Positions 1-6,835 of a DNA stretch of 12,840 bases are shown here, one piece after another (position 1 is the first letter of the stretch; the number at the start of each line of letters is the position of its first letter). Origin of the DNA: Hellea sp. GTDB lineage: Bacteria > Pseudomonadota > Alphaproteobacteria > Caulobacterales > Maricaulaceae. The notes under the pieces are model-generated. The model searched no databases and was not told the origin of the DNA. It worked only from the letters and a program-made list of their open reading frames with translations. The stretch spans positions 1 through 12,840 of the forward strand of contig JAHDEU010000023.1 in the NCBI GenBank assembly GCA_020628635.1, in the 5' to 3' direction. The position numbers and the translations under genes were made by a program.

Positions 1-328
1 GCATATAAATGTGAGGGGCGATGGCCGGGGCGAAGCAGGTCAGCACGAGCGCGACGACCACCATCGTGCCTGTCCAGATGCGAAAGCGCTGCCGCGCCGC
101 ATCATCACGCAGCAGGTAGCGTTTGGTGCGACGGATGGGGTGGAAGGCCAGTTCTCCGCCCTTGTCGTGATCCCAATTCTGGTAATGGAAGAAGGACAGC
201 TCATAGCCTTCCTGTTCCACGGCCTGCCGCCACGCGGCCCTCATCCCGGCATAGGTCAGCAGGTTCACGCCCATGAGCCAGACCGCAAAGGCCACCCACC
301 AGAGCCCGAACACAGTCACCAAGCTCAC
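1..328 (-). CDS. Hypothetical two-helix membrane protein, 3' end cut by the window edge
   Basis: An open frame of at least 109 codons runs on the minus strand from a GTG at 328 off the left edge, so the C-terminus is missing. The GTG overlaps the mltA stop codon as GTGA, which points to translational coupling. The protein starts with a hydrophobic segment (about residues 4-26, rich in W, V, L and A). A polar stretch with several aromatic and charged residues follows (about 42-84, including FFHYQNWDHDKGG), then a second hydrophobic segment (about 85-104). The likely form is a small inner-membrane protein with a roughly 58-residue loop between two helices. I do not recognise the family. In many alphaproteobacteria an Smr-domain gene follows mltA, and this is not one. 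Codon use resembles its neighbours. Confidence 0.7.
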   Translation of the reverse strand, partial: MSLVTVFGLWWVAFAVWLMGVNLLTYAGMRAAWRQAVEQEGYELSFFHYQNWDHDKGGELAFHPIRRTKRYLLRDDAARQRFRIWTGTMVVVALVLTCFAPAIAPHIYM

Positions 329-1578
329 GGCGCGCCCACCGCCATCGCGATCCGCACCGTGTCCGGCGCGAGGTGTTTGGGCACCAGCACGGTCCAGCGC
401 ACGGGGTGTTTCATCACGCCCGCCCGCGCGCCCGGTTCGAACCCGGAGCCGAAGAACAGGTCTCCGCGCAAACTCCCGCGAATGGCGCTGCCCGTATCCT
501 GCGCCACGACCAGCAGGCCCGTGTCCTGTCCCCGGTAGTCGCGCGCGCGGGTCGGCAGTTTGGTGTTCATCCACACCAAGCTGCCATAGGGGTGGGCGCG
601 CGGATCGACGGCGATGGACGCCATGGGCGTCAGCGGCACGCGCATCGCGCCCCTCGGCCCCTCGCCCGGTTCGATCTTCTGCTCGGTGAAGAAGATGTAG
701 CGCGGGTTCTCGTTCATCAGCGCGCGCGACGCCGCCGGGCCGGCTTCCGCCATCCACGCTTCGATGTCGCGCTTGGAGCTGCGATCTTTCGTCAGCTCGC
801 CGCGCTCGATCAGCACGCGCCCGATGGAGCGGTAAGGCTTGCCGTTATTGCCCGCATAGGCCGCGCGCAGGGTCCGCCCGTCGGAATAGCGCAATCGGCC
901 GGAGCCCTGGATCTGCAGGAAGAAGACATCGATGGGTTTGCCATAGGCGATGACGCGGGCGCTCCTCGGCCCGAGCTGCGCGCGCGGGCGGTTTTGCACG
1001 GACGTCGTCTTGGGCTTGGCGAGGATCGGCTCCGAGAAGACCGCGTCCGGCGTGATGCGCACATCGACTTCGGGCTCGTAATATCCGGTCAGCAGGCCTT
1101 CGGTGTCGGTCTCCGTCGCGAGTGACAGCGGGACGAAGCGTGTCTCGAAAAAGCGCCGTGGCTCCGTCGTGACCTGTGCGTCCAGACAGGCGGGCTGCCA
1201 GTCGCCATAGGTGCCGTATTGCGGCAGTTCGGGGTTGAGCGCCTGGCTGCTGTCGGCCTTGAGCATGGCCTCGCAGCCGCGGCGAAAGGCGGACAGGGCG
1301 GGGCCGAGATCGGCGTCGTCCCAGAAGGGCAGGTTGGCGAACAGGTCAGGCGCTTCGACCACGCGCTCGGGCGGCGGCTCGGACGGGGCGGGCGGCGGCG
1401 CGGGCACGGGCGGCGCGGACGGGGGCTCGGCTTGCGGTGTCGCGATGACCACGGGTCCGCTGGTGCGCGGATTGTTGGGATCGACCACGATGGCCGGGCC
1501 GAGATCGGGCAGCGGCTGGCTGGTCGCGCAGGCGGACAGGCCGGTGACGGCGAGCACTCCGATCAGCGCGCGGCGCAC
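325..1578 (-). CDS. mltA: Membrane-bound lytic murein transglycosylase A (MltA), lipoprotein
   Basis: This enzyme cleaves the MurNAc-GlcNAc bond of peptidoglycan to give 1,6-anhydro products, and it should act at the outer membrane facing the periplasm. From the GTG at 1578 the product has 417 residues. It has a short lipoprotein signal with lipobox LSAC and Cys17, then a proline-rich linker (about 50-71), then the MltA barrel and 3D domains. Family motifs seen are LLTGYYEPEV (162-171), IQGSGRL (223-229), YAGNNGKPYRSIGR (241-254) and the C-terminal AQDTGSAIRG with the expected catalytic Asp361, followed by RGDLFFGSG. The GTG is chosen because it places the lipobox 17 residues in and lies 2 bp after the stop of the Tim44-like gene. 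An upstream in-frame start at 1665 would overlap that gene and bury the signal. It is the second gene of an apparent three-gene operon. Confidence 0.95.
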   Translation of the reverse strand: MRRALIGVLAVTGLSACATSQPLPDLGPAIVVDPNNPRTSGPVVIATPQAEPPSAPPVPAPPPAPSEPPPERVVEAPDLFANLPFWDDADLGPALSAFRRGCEAMLKADSSQALNPELPQYGTYGDWQPACLDAQVTTEPRRFFETRFVPLSLATETDTEGLLTGYYEPEVDVRITPDAVFSEPILAKPKTTSVQNRPRAQLGPRSARVIAYGKPIDVFFLQIQGSGRLRYSDGRTLRAAYAGNNGKPYRSIGRVLIERGELTKDRSSKRDIEAWMAEAGPAASRALMNENPRYIFFTEQKIEPGEGPRGAMRVPLTPMASIAVDPRAHPYGSLVWMNTKLPTRARDYRGQDTGLLVVAQDTGSAIRGSLRGDLFFGSGFEPGARAGVMKHPVRWTVLVPKHLAPDTVRIAMAVGAP

Positions 1579-1580
1579 CC

Positions 1581-2270
1581 TTACGTCTCGGAGGGCTTGG
1601 TGTCCGGCGTCGGGTCGGCGGGCAGATCGTCCCCTTCGGATGGCTCCACATCGGCGAGCCGCCATGCGGGATCGCCCGAGCCGACCGTGCGTGTGTAGGT
1701 CCAGACTTCGGAGATCGAGCTCAGCATGTCCGGATCGCCCTCCACCAGCTCCCCGCTCTCGTTGCGCAGGGCCGACGCGATGTCGGCTTCGTAGAGCACG
1801 CGGATAACCGCCTCGCCGTCCTCGACACGGGCAGTCTTGATGGCGCAGGTGCGCAGGCGGCCGAGGTCTGTGACCTGGGTGAGGTTCTGCGCCTCGCGGT
1901 CGGTGATGGCGGCGTCATAGACGGCGTAGGTGGGTGCCGTGAGCAGCTCGCCCAGCGTTTCGCGGTCGCCGGACGCAAAGGCTTCGAGGATCATGGAATA
2001 GGCCGTCTTCGCGCCGTCGATGAACTGGGCGGGCGAGAAGCCGGGCTCGGCCTGCAGGACGGCCGACAGCCCCGTGCCGTCATCGGGCTCGGGCGCGGGG
2101 CGCTCGCGTGCGGGCTTGTCTTCGCCGTTGCCGAAGATCTCGTCGGGCTTGAACGTGTCCTCCGGCCCGCGCCCCACGGACTTGCCCAGCACGGAGTAGA
2201 AGGCCACGCAGATCACCACGGCAATGGCGGCATAGAAAACAATTTCGAACATCGGACCCATGCACTCCAT
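1581..2270 (-). CDS. Tim44-like domain protein, membrane anchored
   Basis: The 229-residue product has one N-terminal transmembrane segment (about 9-27, FEIVFYAAIAVVICVAFYSV). An acidic, proline-rich linker (about 35-75) leads into a Tim44-like domain (about 76-212). Typical sequence is FSPAQFIDGAKTAYSMILEA, then GDRETLGELL, and near the end SEVWTYTR with DPAWRLADV. In mitochondria Tim44 tethers the import motor. The bacterial proteins are membrane associated and their exact role is less clear. Its place divergent from secB and next to mltA is a common alphaproteobacterial arrangement. Start choice: ATG 2270 is preceded by AGGAGG, but 12 nt away, which is long. ATG 2261 and ATG 2252 are in frame, and 2252 would give the family-like N-terminus MFEIVFYA. 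The mltA start follows its stop by 2 bp. Confidence 0.88.
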   Translation of the reverse strand: MECMGPMFEIVFYAAIAVVICVAFYSVLGKSVGRGPEDTFKPDEIFGNGEDKPARERPAPEPDDGTGLSAVLQAEPGFSPAQFIDGAKTAYSMILEAFASGDRETLGELLTAPTYAVYDAAITDREAQNLTQVTDLGRLRTCAIKTARVEDGEAVIRVLYEADIASALRNESGELVEGDPDMLSSISEVWTYTRTVGSGDPAWRLADVEPSEGDDLPADPTPDTKPSET

Positions 2271-2381
2271 ATAAGCAGCGCGCCTCCTATTGGAAGCGCG
2301 CAATGGCCGTGTTAGCGCGCGGCCCGAACGAGATACGCGCAGGAACCCGGAAAGGGTGCTGCCAAACACGAGGATCACGAC
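2271..2381. promoter_or_regulatory. Divergent promoter region between the Tim44-like gene and secB
   Basis: These 111 bp separate two divergent genes, so both promoters should lie here. The AGGAGG (reading on the minus strand, near 2283-2288) is the only strong Shine-Dalgarno for the Tim44-like gene. A GAGGA about 7 nt upstream of secB serves that gene. I could not identify convincing -35/-10 boxes. Confidence 0.4.
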
Positions 2382-2963
2382 ATGGCCAAGACGCCCAAGG
2401 CCCCGAAGAAGACGACCAAGAAAAAGGCCGCCAAGACGGATGCGGAACTGGACAAGCTGATGGAGGGCGGTGCCCCCGAAGCGCCGGCACAGGACGCGCC
2501 CGCACCCGAAGCCGAGCAGGCCGGTCCGCCCATGATGTCGGTGCTCGCGCAATATCTCAAGGACTCCAGCTTCGAGAACCCGGCCGCGCCGGACAGCCTG
2601 CGCACGGGCCTGCCCCAGCCGGAGGTCAATATCGATCTGGCCATCGGGCGGCAGGTCTTCGACGACAACACCATCGAAGTGTCCATCCGCATGAAGGCCC
2701 ACGCCACGCGCGAGGGCAAGACCGCCTTCATCGCCGAAGTCGACTATGCCGGTCTGTTCGCCATCCAGAATGTCGGGCTGGAGCAGATGCAGCCCATGAT
2801 GATGATCGAATGCCCGCGCGTGATCTTCCCCTATGCGCGCAAGATCCTCGCCGACATGACCCAGGACGGCGGCTTTCCGCCCGTCATGCTCGACATGCCC
2901 GACTTCGCCGGCATGTTCCGCGAGGAGATGATGCGCCGCGCGCAGGAAGCCGGGCTGAACTAG
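2382..2963 (+). CDS. secB: Protein-export chaperone SecB with an N-terminal extension
   Basis: SecB is a cytosolic tetrameric chaperone that holds preproteins unfolded and passes them to SecA. The core begins near residue 50 with SVLAQYLKDSSFENPAAP, continues through INIDLAIGRQV-like strands (VNIDLAIGRQVFD), and ends with the signature CPRVIFPYARKILADMTQDG followed by GFPPVMLDMPDF. The protein is 193 residues against about 155-165 for typical SecB. The excess is a 48-residue N-terminal tail, first lysine rich (KKTTKKKAAK) and then Ala/Pro/Glu rich. The ATG at 2382 has a GAGGA about 7 nt upstream, and Met50 or Met51 would be the only later start able to give a normal-length protein. The gene is divergent from the Tim44-like gene and stands alone on the plus strand. 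Confidence 0.95.
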   Translation: MAKTPKAPKKTTKKKAAKTDAELDKLMEGGAPEAPAQDAPAPEAEQAGPPMMSVLAQYLKDSSFENPAAPDSLRTGLPQPEVNIDLAIGRQVFDDNTIEVSIRMKAHATREGKTAFIAEVDYAGLFAIQNVGLEQMQPMMMIECPRVIFPYARKILADMTQDGGFPPVMLDMPDFAGMFREEMMRRAQEAGLN

Positions 2964-3003
2964 GGAGCGGTTCGGCACGGCACAAATTGCCTATACCCCC
3001 CTT

Positions 3004-3150
3004 AAACTCCTCCCCTCTTAGGGGAGGTGTCACCATGAGCGCAGCGAACTGGTGACGGAGGGGTAAGGACACTCGGTTCTACAGAGGAGACACCTTACCC
3101 CTCCGACCATCGCTTCGCTCGGCCACCTCCCCTAAGAGGGGAGGAGTTTT
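3004..3150. repeat. Palindromic intergenic element, head-to-head pair of a ~60-bp unit
   Basis: Two inverted arms (about 3004-3068 and 3093-3149) flank a 24-bp centre. Each arm carries, from the outside in, AACTCCTCCCC leading into a local 8-bp hairpin (CCTCCCCT / AGGGGAGG). A variable GAGCG.AGCGA middle follows, then GGAGGGGTAAGG. The arms match well at both ends and diverge in the middle. The same unit, paired in the opposite sense, is found at 4333-4491. It lies 40 bp after secB and contains no gene. Confidence 0.85.
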
Positions 3151-3151
3151 T
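3126..3151 (+). terminator. Probable intrinsic terminator of secB, inside the palindromic element
   Basis: An 8-bp perfect stem CCTCCCCT / AGGGGAGG with an AAG loop (3126-3144) is followed after AG by five T residues (3147-3151). The mirror hairpin at the other end of the element is followed on the minus strand by a shorter T run, so the element may also act weakly in the other direction. Confidence 0.5.
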
Positions 3152-3168
3152 AGCTCGCACCCTATCTT

Positions 3169-3297
3169 CGTCATCCCGGACAAGGCCGAGAGGCCGCAGA
3201 TCCGGGACCCATCGGCTGACAACGATGCTGGCAAATAGCGAGCGGTCGATAGGTCCCGGCTCTGCGCTCGCTGAGCTTACCTGGCCGGGATGACATC
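3169..3297. repeat. Inverted-repeat element with GTCATCCCGG ends
   Basis: A perfect 10-bp terminal inverted repeat, GTCATCCCGG (3170-3179) and CCGGGATGAC (3285-3294), encloses a second inverted pair, CCGGGACC (about 3202) and GGTCCCGG (about 3252), each next to a CATCG or CGAT stretch. The layout suggests a long imperfect hairpin of about 125 nt. Elements with a CATCCCGGAC..CCGGGACC consensus are common between genes in alphaproteobacteria. It occupies the space between the first palindrome and the 3' end of trmB, so 2964-3319 holds only repeats. Confidence 0.7.
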
Positions 3298-3319
3298 GGG
3301 GAGTTGCGCCGATCGGGCC

Positions 3320-3991
3320 TCACCCCTCCCGCACGAACTCGAACCAATAGGGTGTCCGCCCTTCGCGTCGTGCCTTGGCCTCGTATTTCGTGCCGGGCCA
3401 GCCGTCGGGCGGCTGTTTCGGGTCGCGTTCGCTCATGGCGAACCCCGCGCCCGGATGGTTGCGCTGATGGCTGCGGAAGCGCGTCAGCGCCCAGTCGACA
3501 TAGTGGGGAATGTCGGACGCGAATGTCAGCCGCCCGCCCTGTTTCATCACGCGCGACAGCTCGTGGATGAAGGCCGTGCGGATCAGGCGGCGCTTGTTGT
3601 GGCGCGCCTTGGGCCAGGGGTCCGGGAACAGGATGTAGATGCGCCCGAAGCTGGCGTCCGGGACCTCGGCCAGGAAGTTGCGCACATCGCCCCGGAACAG
3701 GCGCAGATTGGACAGCCCTTCGTCGGTCGCGCCGCGCACGACTTTGGCTGTGCCGTTCAGGAACGGCTCTGCGCCGATGATGTTGGTGTCGGGGTGGGAG
3801 CGCGCCAGATGCAGCACATGGCTGCCCATGCCGTAGCCGATCTCCAGCCAGAGCGGAGCGGGCGGCAGCGGCTCGCCCGGCGCAATGGACAGGCGCGGCC
3901 AGTGCTCGGCCATGACGGCCTCCTGGGAGGCCGTGAGTGTCCGGCCCTTGGCGCGGCCGAAAGTGCGGAAGGTATCGGGGCGGGTCGACAT
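3320..3991 (-). CDS. trmB: tRNA (guanine-N7)-methyltransferase TrmB
   Basis: TrmB makes m7G46 in the variable loop of tRNAs using S-adenosylmethionine. The 223-residue product has the SAM-binding motif LEIGYGMGSH (49-58), the acidic post-strand motif GAEPF (73-77), DEGLSNLRLF (90-99), the family signature ILFPDPWPKARHNKRR (120-135) and a C-terminal TKYEAKA...G...WFEF segment. All of these are expected for the family. The ATG at 3991 gives MSTRPDTFRTFGRAKGR, a normal N-terminus. The frame stays open upstream to a TTG at 4108, but that part is not family-like. No clear Shine-Dalgarno precedes 3991; a TATAGCG lies about 10 nt upstream, so a short or absent leader is possible. The gene is isolated between repeat-filled gaps on both sides. 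Confidence 0.95.
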   Translation of the reverse strand: MSTRPDTFRTFGRAKGRTLTASQEAVMAEHWPRLSIAPGEPLPPAPLWLEIGYGMGSHVLHLARSHPDTNIIGAEPFLNGTAKVVRGATDEGLSNLRLFRGDVRNFLAEVPDASFGRIYILFPDPWPKARHNKRRLIRTAFIHELSRVMKQGGRLTFASDIPHYVDWALTRFRSHQRNHPGAGFAMSERDPKQPPDGWPGTKYEAKARREGRTPYWFEFVREG

Positions 3992-4125
3992 CGGCGCGCT
4001 ATAATCCCCCAATGCGCGCCGCGAAACCGAACTCGGCAGAGATATGCGATGTTGCCCGCCCCGATACTCCGATGTCTCGGGACCAGGAGAGCGTCTACCA
4101 CAGCCCAAGGGCGGCGCGCGGAGCG

Positions 4126-4226
4126 GAGCCCGCCGATCAGGTCGGCGGGTAAACTGTGCGGAGTGAGCACGATGGTTCTAGGCTAGCGTCCGAAGGACCG
4201 CGGCGCGAAGCGGCGATCCCGCCTTA
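4126..4226 (+). repeat. Diverged copy of the AGCGTCCG repeat family
   Basis: This stretch shares several blocks, in the same order, with the end of the window: CCGATCAGGTCGGCGGGTAA (about 4133-4152, against CCGATCAAGTCGGCGGGTAA at 12740-12759), then TAGCGTCCG, AGGACCG and CCCGCCTT. It lacks the 11-bp ACAGAAACACC arms of the two closer copies and is much more diverged. Bases 3992-4125 hold nothing I recognise. Bases 4227-4332 show only a weak small hairpin around CATAGTTGGGCTATC. Confidence 0.6.
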
Positions 4227-4332
4227 CGGGGTGGGACGAGCGCGGTAGCGGTCGCTTCCCATAGTTGGGCTATCGCCTGAATCTTTAATAAGAAACCACT
4301 TCAGCAGTTGCTCCATTTCGATAGACCGGCAT

Positions 4333-4491
4333 CCCCTCTCCACCCCGGCGCTCCGTTTGCTGCGCAAACTCCCACGCCGCGGTCCCCCTCCCCCTCTGGG
4401 GAGGAACTGTTCTTTCTCAACTTACCTTTCGAGTTCCTCCCCAGAGGGGGAGGTGGGCTCGCGAGCGCCAGCGAGCGAGGTCGGAGAGGGG
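4333..4491. repeat. Palindromic intergenic element, tail-to-tail pair of the same unit as at 3004-3150
   Basis: The core is a perfect 21-bp inverted repeat, CTCCCCCTCTGGGGAGG plus AACT at 4388-4408 and its complement at 4432-4452, with a 23-nt loop. The outer ends are CCCCTCTCC (4333-4341) and GGAGAGGGG (4483-4491). Reading outward on the right arm gives AGTTCCTCCCC, the hairpin, a GAGCG.CAGCGAGCGAGGTC middle, and GGAGAGGGG. This is the same order of blocks as in the unit at 3004-3150, but there the hairpins lie outside and here they lie inside. Confidence 0.85.
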
Positions 4492-4499
4492 ACGAAACG

Positions 4500-4521
4500 A
4501 AAAAAGCCGGGCGCTAGCCCG
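4500..4521 (-). terminator. Candidate intrinsic terminator downstream of the Xre gene
   Basis: Read on the minus strand, a CGGGC / GCCCG stem with a 4-nt loop (4508-4521) is followed, one base after the stem, by six T residues (4505-4500). It lies about 150 bp after the Xre stop and could end the long minus-strand transcript. The stem is short, so strength is uncertain. Confidence 0.45.
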
Positions 4522-4560
4522 ACCTTGTTACTCGACCGCTGCGCGATCGTCCCGACCCAT

Positions 4561-4669
4561 AAGTCGGGGTTCCTCCTTCGGAGGACGGTCCTCCTGCGTC
4601 GGACGCTAACAGAAACACCACTACAGCCCCTACGGCTTCGCCTTCGGAGCGGGTGTTTCTGTTGTGGGC
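4561..4669 (-). repeat. AGCGTCCG repeat family copy abutting the Xre gene
   Basis: On the minus strand this is a close copy of the element at 12707-12840. Positions 4583-4631 match the other copy with a single difference. Inside it, ACAGAAACACC (4609-4619) and GGTGTTTCTGT (4652-4662) form a perfect 11-bp inverted repeat around a short GC-rich centre. The shared sequence ends with GTTGTGGGC at 4661-4669, so its last base is the first plus-strand base of the Xre stop codon (4669-4671). Confidence 0.8.
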
Positions 4670-5082
4670 TAGCCCTCTTCCTTGGCGAGACTTCTGGCGA
4701 GTTCCAGAATCTGCCGCCTCACCGCCTTGCTCTTGATCTGGCTCACGGCCTTGGCCAGCGCCACACCGTCGGAGCTGTTGATGAAGTCGTAGACGATCGG
4801 CATCTGGTCGCCGTCGGCGAATTCGCCGGCTTCGATCTCGTTGGTCAGCCCCTCGAAGAAAAACGCGATCGGCACGTCGAGCACCTGGGAGAGCCGCCAC
4901 AGCCGCGACGCGCCCACGCGGTTTGCGCCGCGTTCGTATTTCTGGACCTGCTGGAACGTGACGCCCAGTTGGTCGCCCAGTTTTTCCTGACTCATTTTCA
5001 GGATTTGCCGGCGCATGCGTATGCGCGAGCCGACATGGACGTCGACCGGATTAGCCGATCGCGGCGCATGTTTGTTGATCAT
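4669..5082 (-). CDS. Xre/Cro-type helix-turn-helix regulator (PhrR-like)
   Basis: The 137-residue product has an Xre-type DNA-binding domain at about 16-78 (VGSRIRMRRQILKMSQEKLG then VTFQQVQKYERGANRVGASR), ending in LDVPIAFFFEG. The C-terminal half (about 80-137) is acidic, then basic and helical, and probably serves dimerisation. Genes of this family lie next to lnt in many alphaproteobacteria. The acid-responsive PhrR beside actA (lnt) of Sinorhizobium is a described example. Its targets here are unknown. It lies 130 bp after lnt, so it may have its own promoter: a TTGACC lies on the minus strand about 75 nt upstream, without a clear partner. The start at 5082 has a purine-rich GGGAAGAGA just upstream. 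The stop codon touches a repeat element. Confidence 0.88.
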   Translation of the reverse strand: MINKHAPRSANPVDVHVGSRIRMRRQILKMSQEKLGDQLGVTFQQVQKYERGANRVGASRLWRLSQVLDVPIAFFFEGLTNEIEAGEFADGDQMPIVYDFINSSDGVALAKAVSQIKSKAVRRQILELARSLAKEEG

Positions 5083-5212
5083 TGTCTCTTCCCGATCCCA
5101 TCGTTCCCGGTGCGTGGTGCCCCCACCGAAATCGCGAACGAAAGTCTAATGTTGTGCGGTCAACCGCTCCTTTGGATTGTACCGGATGGCAAGCCGCGTC
5201 CCCACGATGCGT

Positions 5213-6835
5213 TCAGGCTGTCCGGCGCCTGGTCCCGCTCATTAGAAGTAAAACCAGATTAAGCAAGGCAAGGCCGCAATTGACAAGCAGAATGCGCGAC
5301 GGGCCTGCGCGCCTCCATCCGGCCCCACTTGCAGGAAGCGGCAGCACGGTATCGACATAGCCCGCCTGCCCTCTGGGTGCGAGATCGACCACCCGGCCTT
5401 GCGCGTCGAAGCTGCCCGTGATGCCATTGGCGGCGGCGCGGATCAGCGGCAGGCCCTCCTCGATGGCGCGGTAGCGGGCGATGGCCGCGTGCTGGTCCAG
5501 CCCGACCGTGCGCCCGAACCACGCATCGTTGGACTGGTTGAGGATCGCCTGCGGATCGGACGGGCCGCCGCGCCGCGTCAGGCCCGGAAAGATGACCTCG
5601 TAGCAGATCTGCGCGCTGATGGGCGGCAGGCCGGGATAGGAGGCGGGCGACTTTTCAGAGGCCGGCGTGAACGAGTTGAGCGCGGTGGAGAGGAGGGTCG
5701 CGCCCAGATCCTCGACCACCTCCCCGCCCGGGATGAATTCGCCGAACGGCACCAGCTTTCTCTTGTCGTTGAACGCAGCGACCGTTGGGTTGCCGAGACC
5801 GTCATAGGAGATGGCAACGGACGCATTGTAGTAGCGCGCATCGGCCCGCCCCGTTTCCGGGTCCGGCGTGACCTCTTCGCGCACCGAGTTGATGATCCAG
5901 ACCGGCGGCGTGTCGTCATAGGACACCAGCGCGCCGCCCATGCCGTAGAGCAGGTTCGCGTCCTCCACGGCGAGCCCGAGCACGGCGCTCTCGGGCCAGA
6001 CGAGATGGGTGATGTCCTCGAGGCCCGGTTGCAGGCTCTGGTCGATGAAGCTCTGCGTGATGGCGTCGCGGGTCGCCGGGTCGAGCTGCTCGCTCTGGCG
6101 GAAGGGAACGGTCACGATGCGCAGGGCCACGCCGGGTTGGTTCCCGGGCTGTGCGCGCGACAGTTGGATCGAACCATAGGCAAACAGGACGGCGAACAGC
6201 GCCGCCACGCCCGCGCCCGGTCTCCAGTCGCGCCGCACCAGCGCGTGGCCGAGCAGGGCCGCGCCGAGCAGCATGGCGGCGGACAGGCCGTATATGCCGA
6301 CCAGCCGCGCGCCCTGGCTGATCGCGCCGCCGGGCTCCCACGCATAGCCCGGCAGGTTCCACGGAAAGCCCGACAGGACGTGGCCGCGCGCGAGTTCGGC
6401 CAGCATCATGGCGGACACGAAGGCGGCGACGGCGCGCCACGGCGCACCGCCTGCAGCCATGATCCGGCTGGTCCACCATCCGGCCACGGCCCAGAACAGC
6501 GCCAGCAGCACGGCAAGTCCGCCCACCATGGGCAGGGTGAGTGGCACGAATTCCGGTCCGCGCTCCGCGAAAGCCGACGCGATCCAGAAGCAGCTGGCCG
6601 AGAACCAGCCCAGCCCGAAGACCAGCCCGGTGCGGAAGCCCGCACGGCCCGGCCTTTCCCAGCCGCTGACCCCATGCAGGCGGATGAACAGCCCGGCGAG
6701 GCCGACAAGCGTCAGCCCCCAGAAGTGGAAGGGCGCGAAGCCGAAGACGGTGACCGCGCCCAGAGCGAGCAGGCCGAGCGTGTGGAGCCAGCCGCGCCCC
6801 GTCCAGGAGAGGCCGCTCCTGCCGAGGTCGTTCAT
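5213..6835 (-). CDS. lnt: Apolipoprotein N-acyltransferase (Lnt)
   Basis: Lnt adds the third acyl chain to the N-terminal cysteine of lipoproteins in the inner membrane, the last step of lipoprotein maturation. The 540-residue product has about six hydrophobic segments up to residue 225, then a nitrilase-like periplasmic domain (about 236-500) and a final helix (about 514-532). The catalytic triad is visible: Glu282 in WPESAV, Lys358 in NDKRKLVPFGEF and Cys411 in QICYEVIFPG. The spacing is close to that of E. coli Lnt (267/335/387). NQSNDAWFG and RAAANGITG are also conserved. The start ATG overlaps the corC stop as ATGA, so the two are probably co-translated. MltA in this window is one likely substrate. 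Confidence 0.96.
   Translation of the reverse strand: MNDLGRSGLSWTGRGWLHTLGLLALGAVTVFGFAPFHFWGLTLVGLAGLFIRLHGVSGWERPGRAGFRTGLVFGLGWFSASCFWIASAFAERGPEFVPLTLPMVGGLAVLLALFWAVAGWWTSRIMAAGGAPWRAVAAFVSAMMLAELARGHVLSGFPWNLPGYAWEPGGAISQGARLVGIYGLSAAMLLGAALLGHALVRRDWRPGAGVAALFAVLFAYGSIQLSRAQPGNQPGVALRIVTVPFRQSEQLDPATRDAITQSFIDQSLQPGLEDITHLVWPESAVLGLAVEDANLLYGMGGALVSYDDTPPVWIINSVREEVTPDPETGRADARYYNASVAISYDGLGNPTVAAFNDKRKLVPFGEFIPGGEVVEDLGATLLSTALNSFTPASEKSPASYPGLPPISAQICYEVIFPGLTRRGGPSDPQAILNQSNDAWFGRTVGLDQHAAIARYRAIEEGLPLIRAAANGITGSFDAQGRVVDLAPRGQAGYVDTVLPLPASGAGWRRAGPSRILLVNCGLALLNLVLLLMSGTRRRTA

Noticed and set aside
2271..2978. N-terminal extension of the Tim44-like frame across secB on the minus strand.
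   Set aside because: It is antisense to secB, has low-complexity composition, and the family-like N-terminus begins at 2252-2270.
3992..4108. TrmB extended to a TTG start at 4108.
   Set aside because: The added 39 residues are not family-like, and ATG 3991 gives a normal N-terminus.
3992..4668. A SAM riboswitch or a metK remnant between trmB and the Xre gene.
   Set aside because: I looked for SAM-II-like conserved blocks and for MetK motifs in this gap and saw neither; the sequence is explained by repeats.
2964..4668. A CRISPR array suggested by several repeats close together.
   Set aside because: The repeats are inverted, unequal in length and unevenly spaced, with no direct repeat-spacer pattern and no cas genes.
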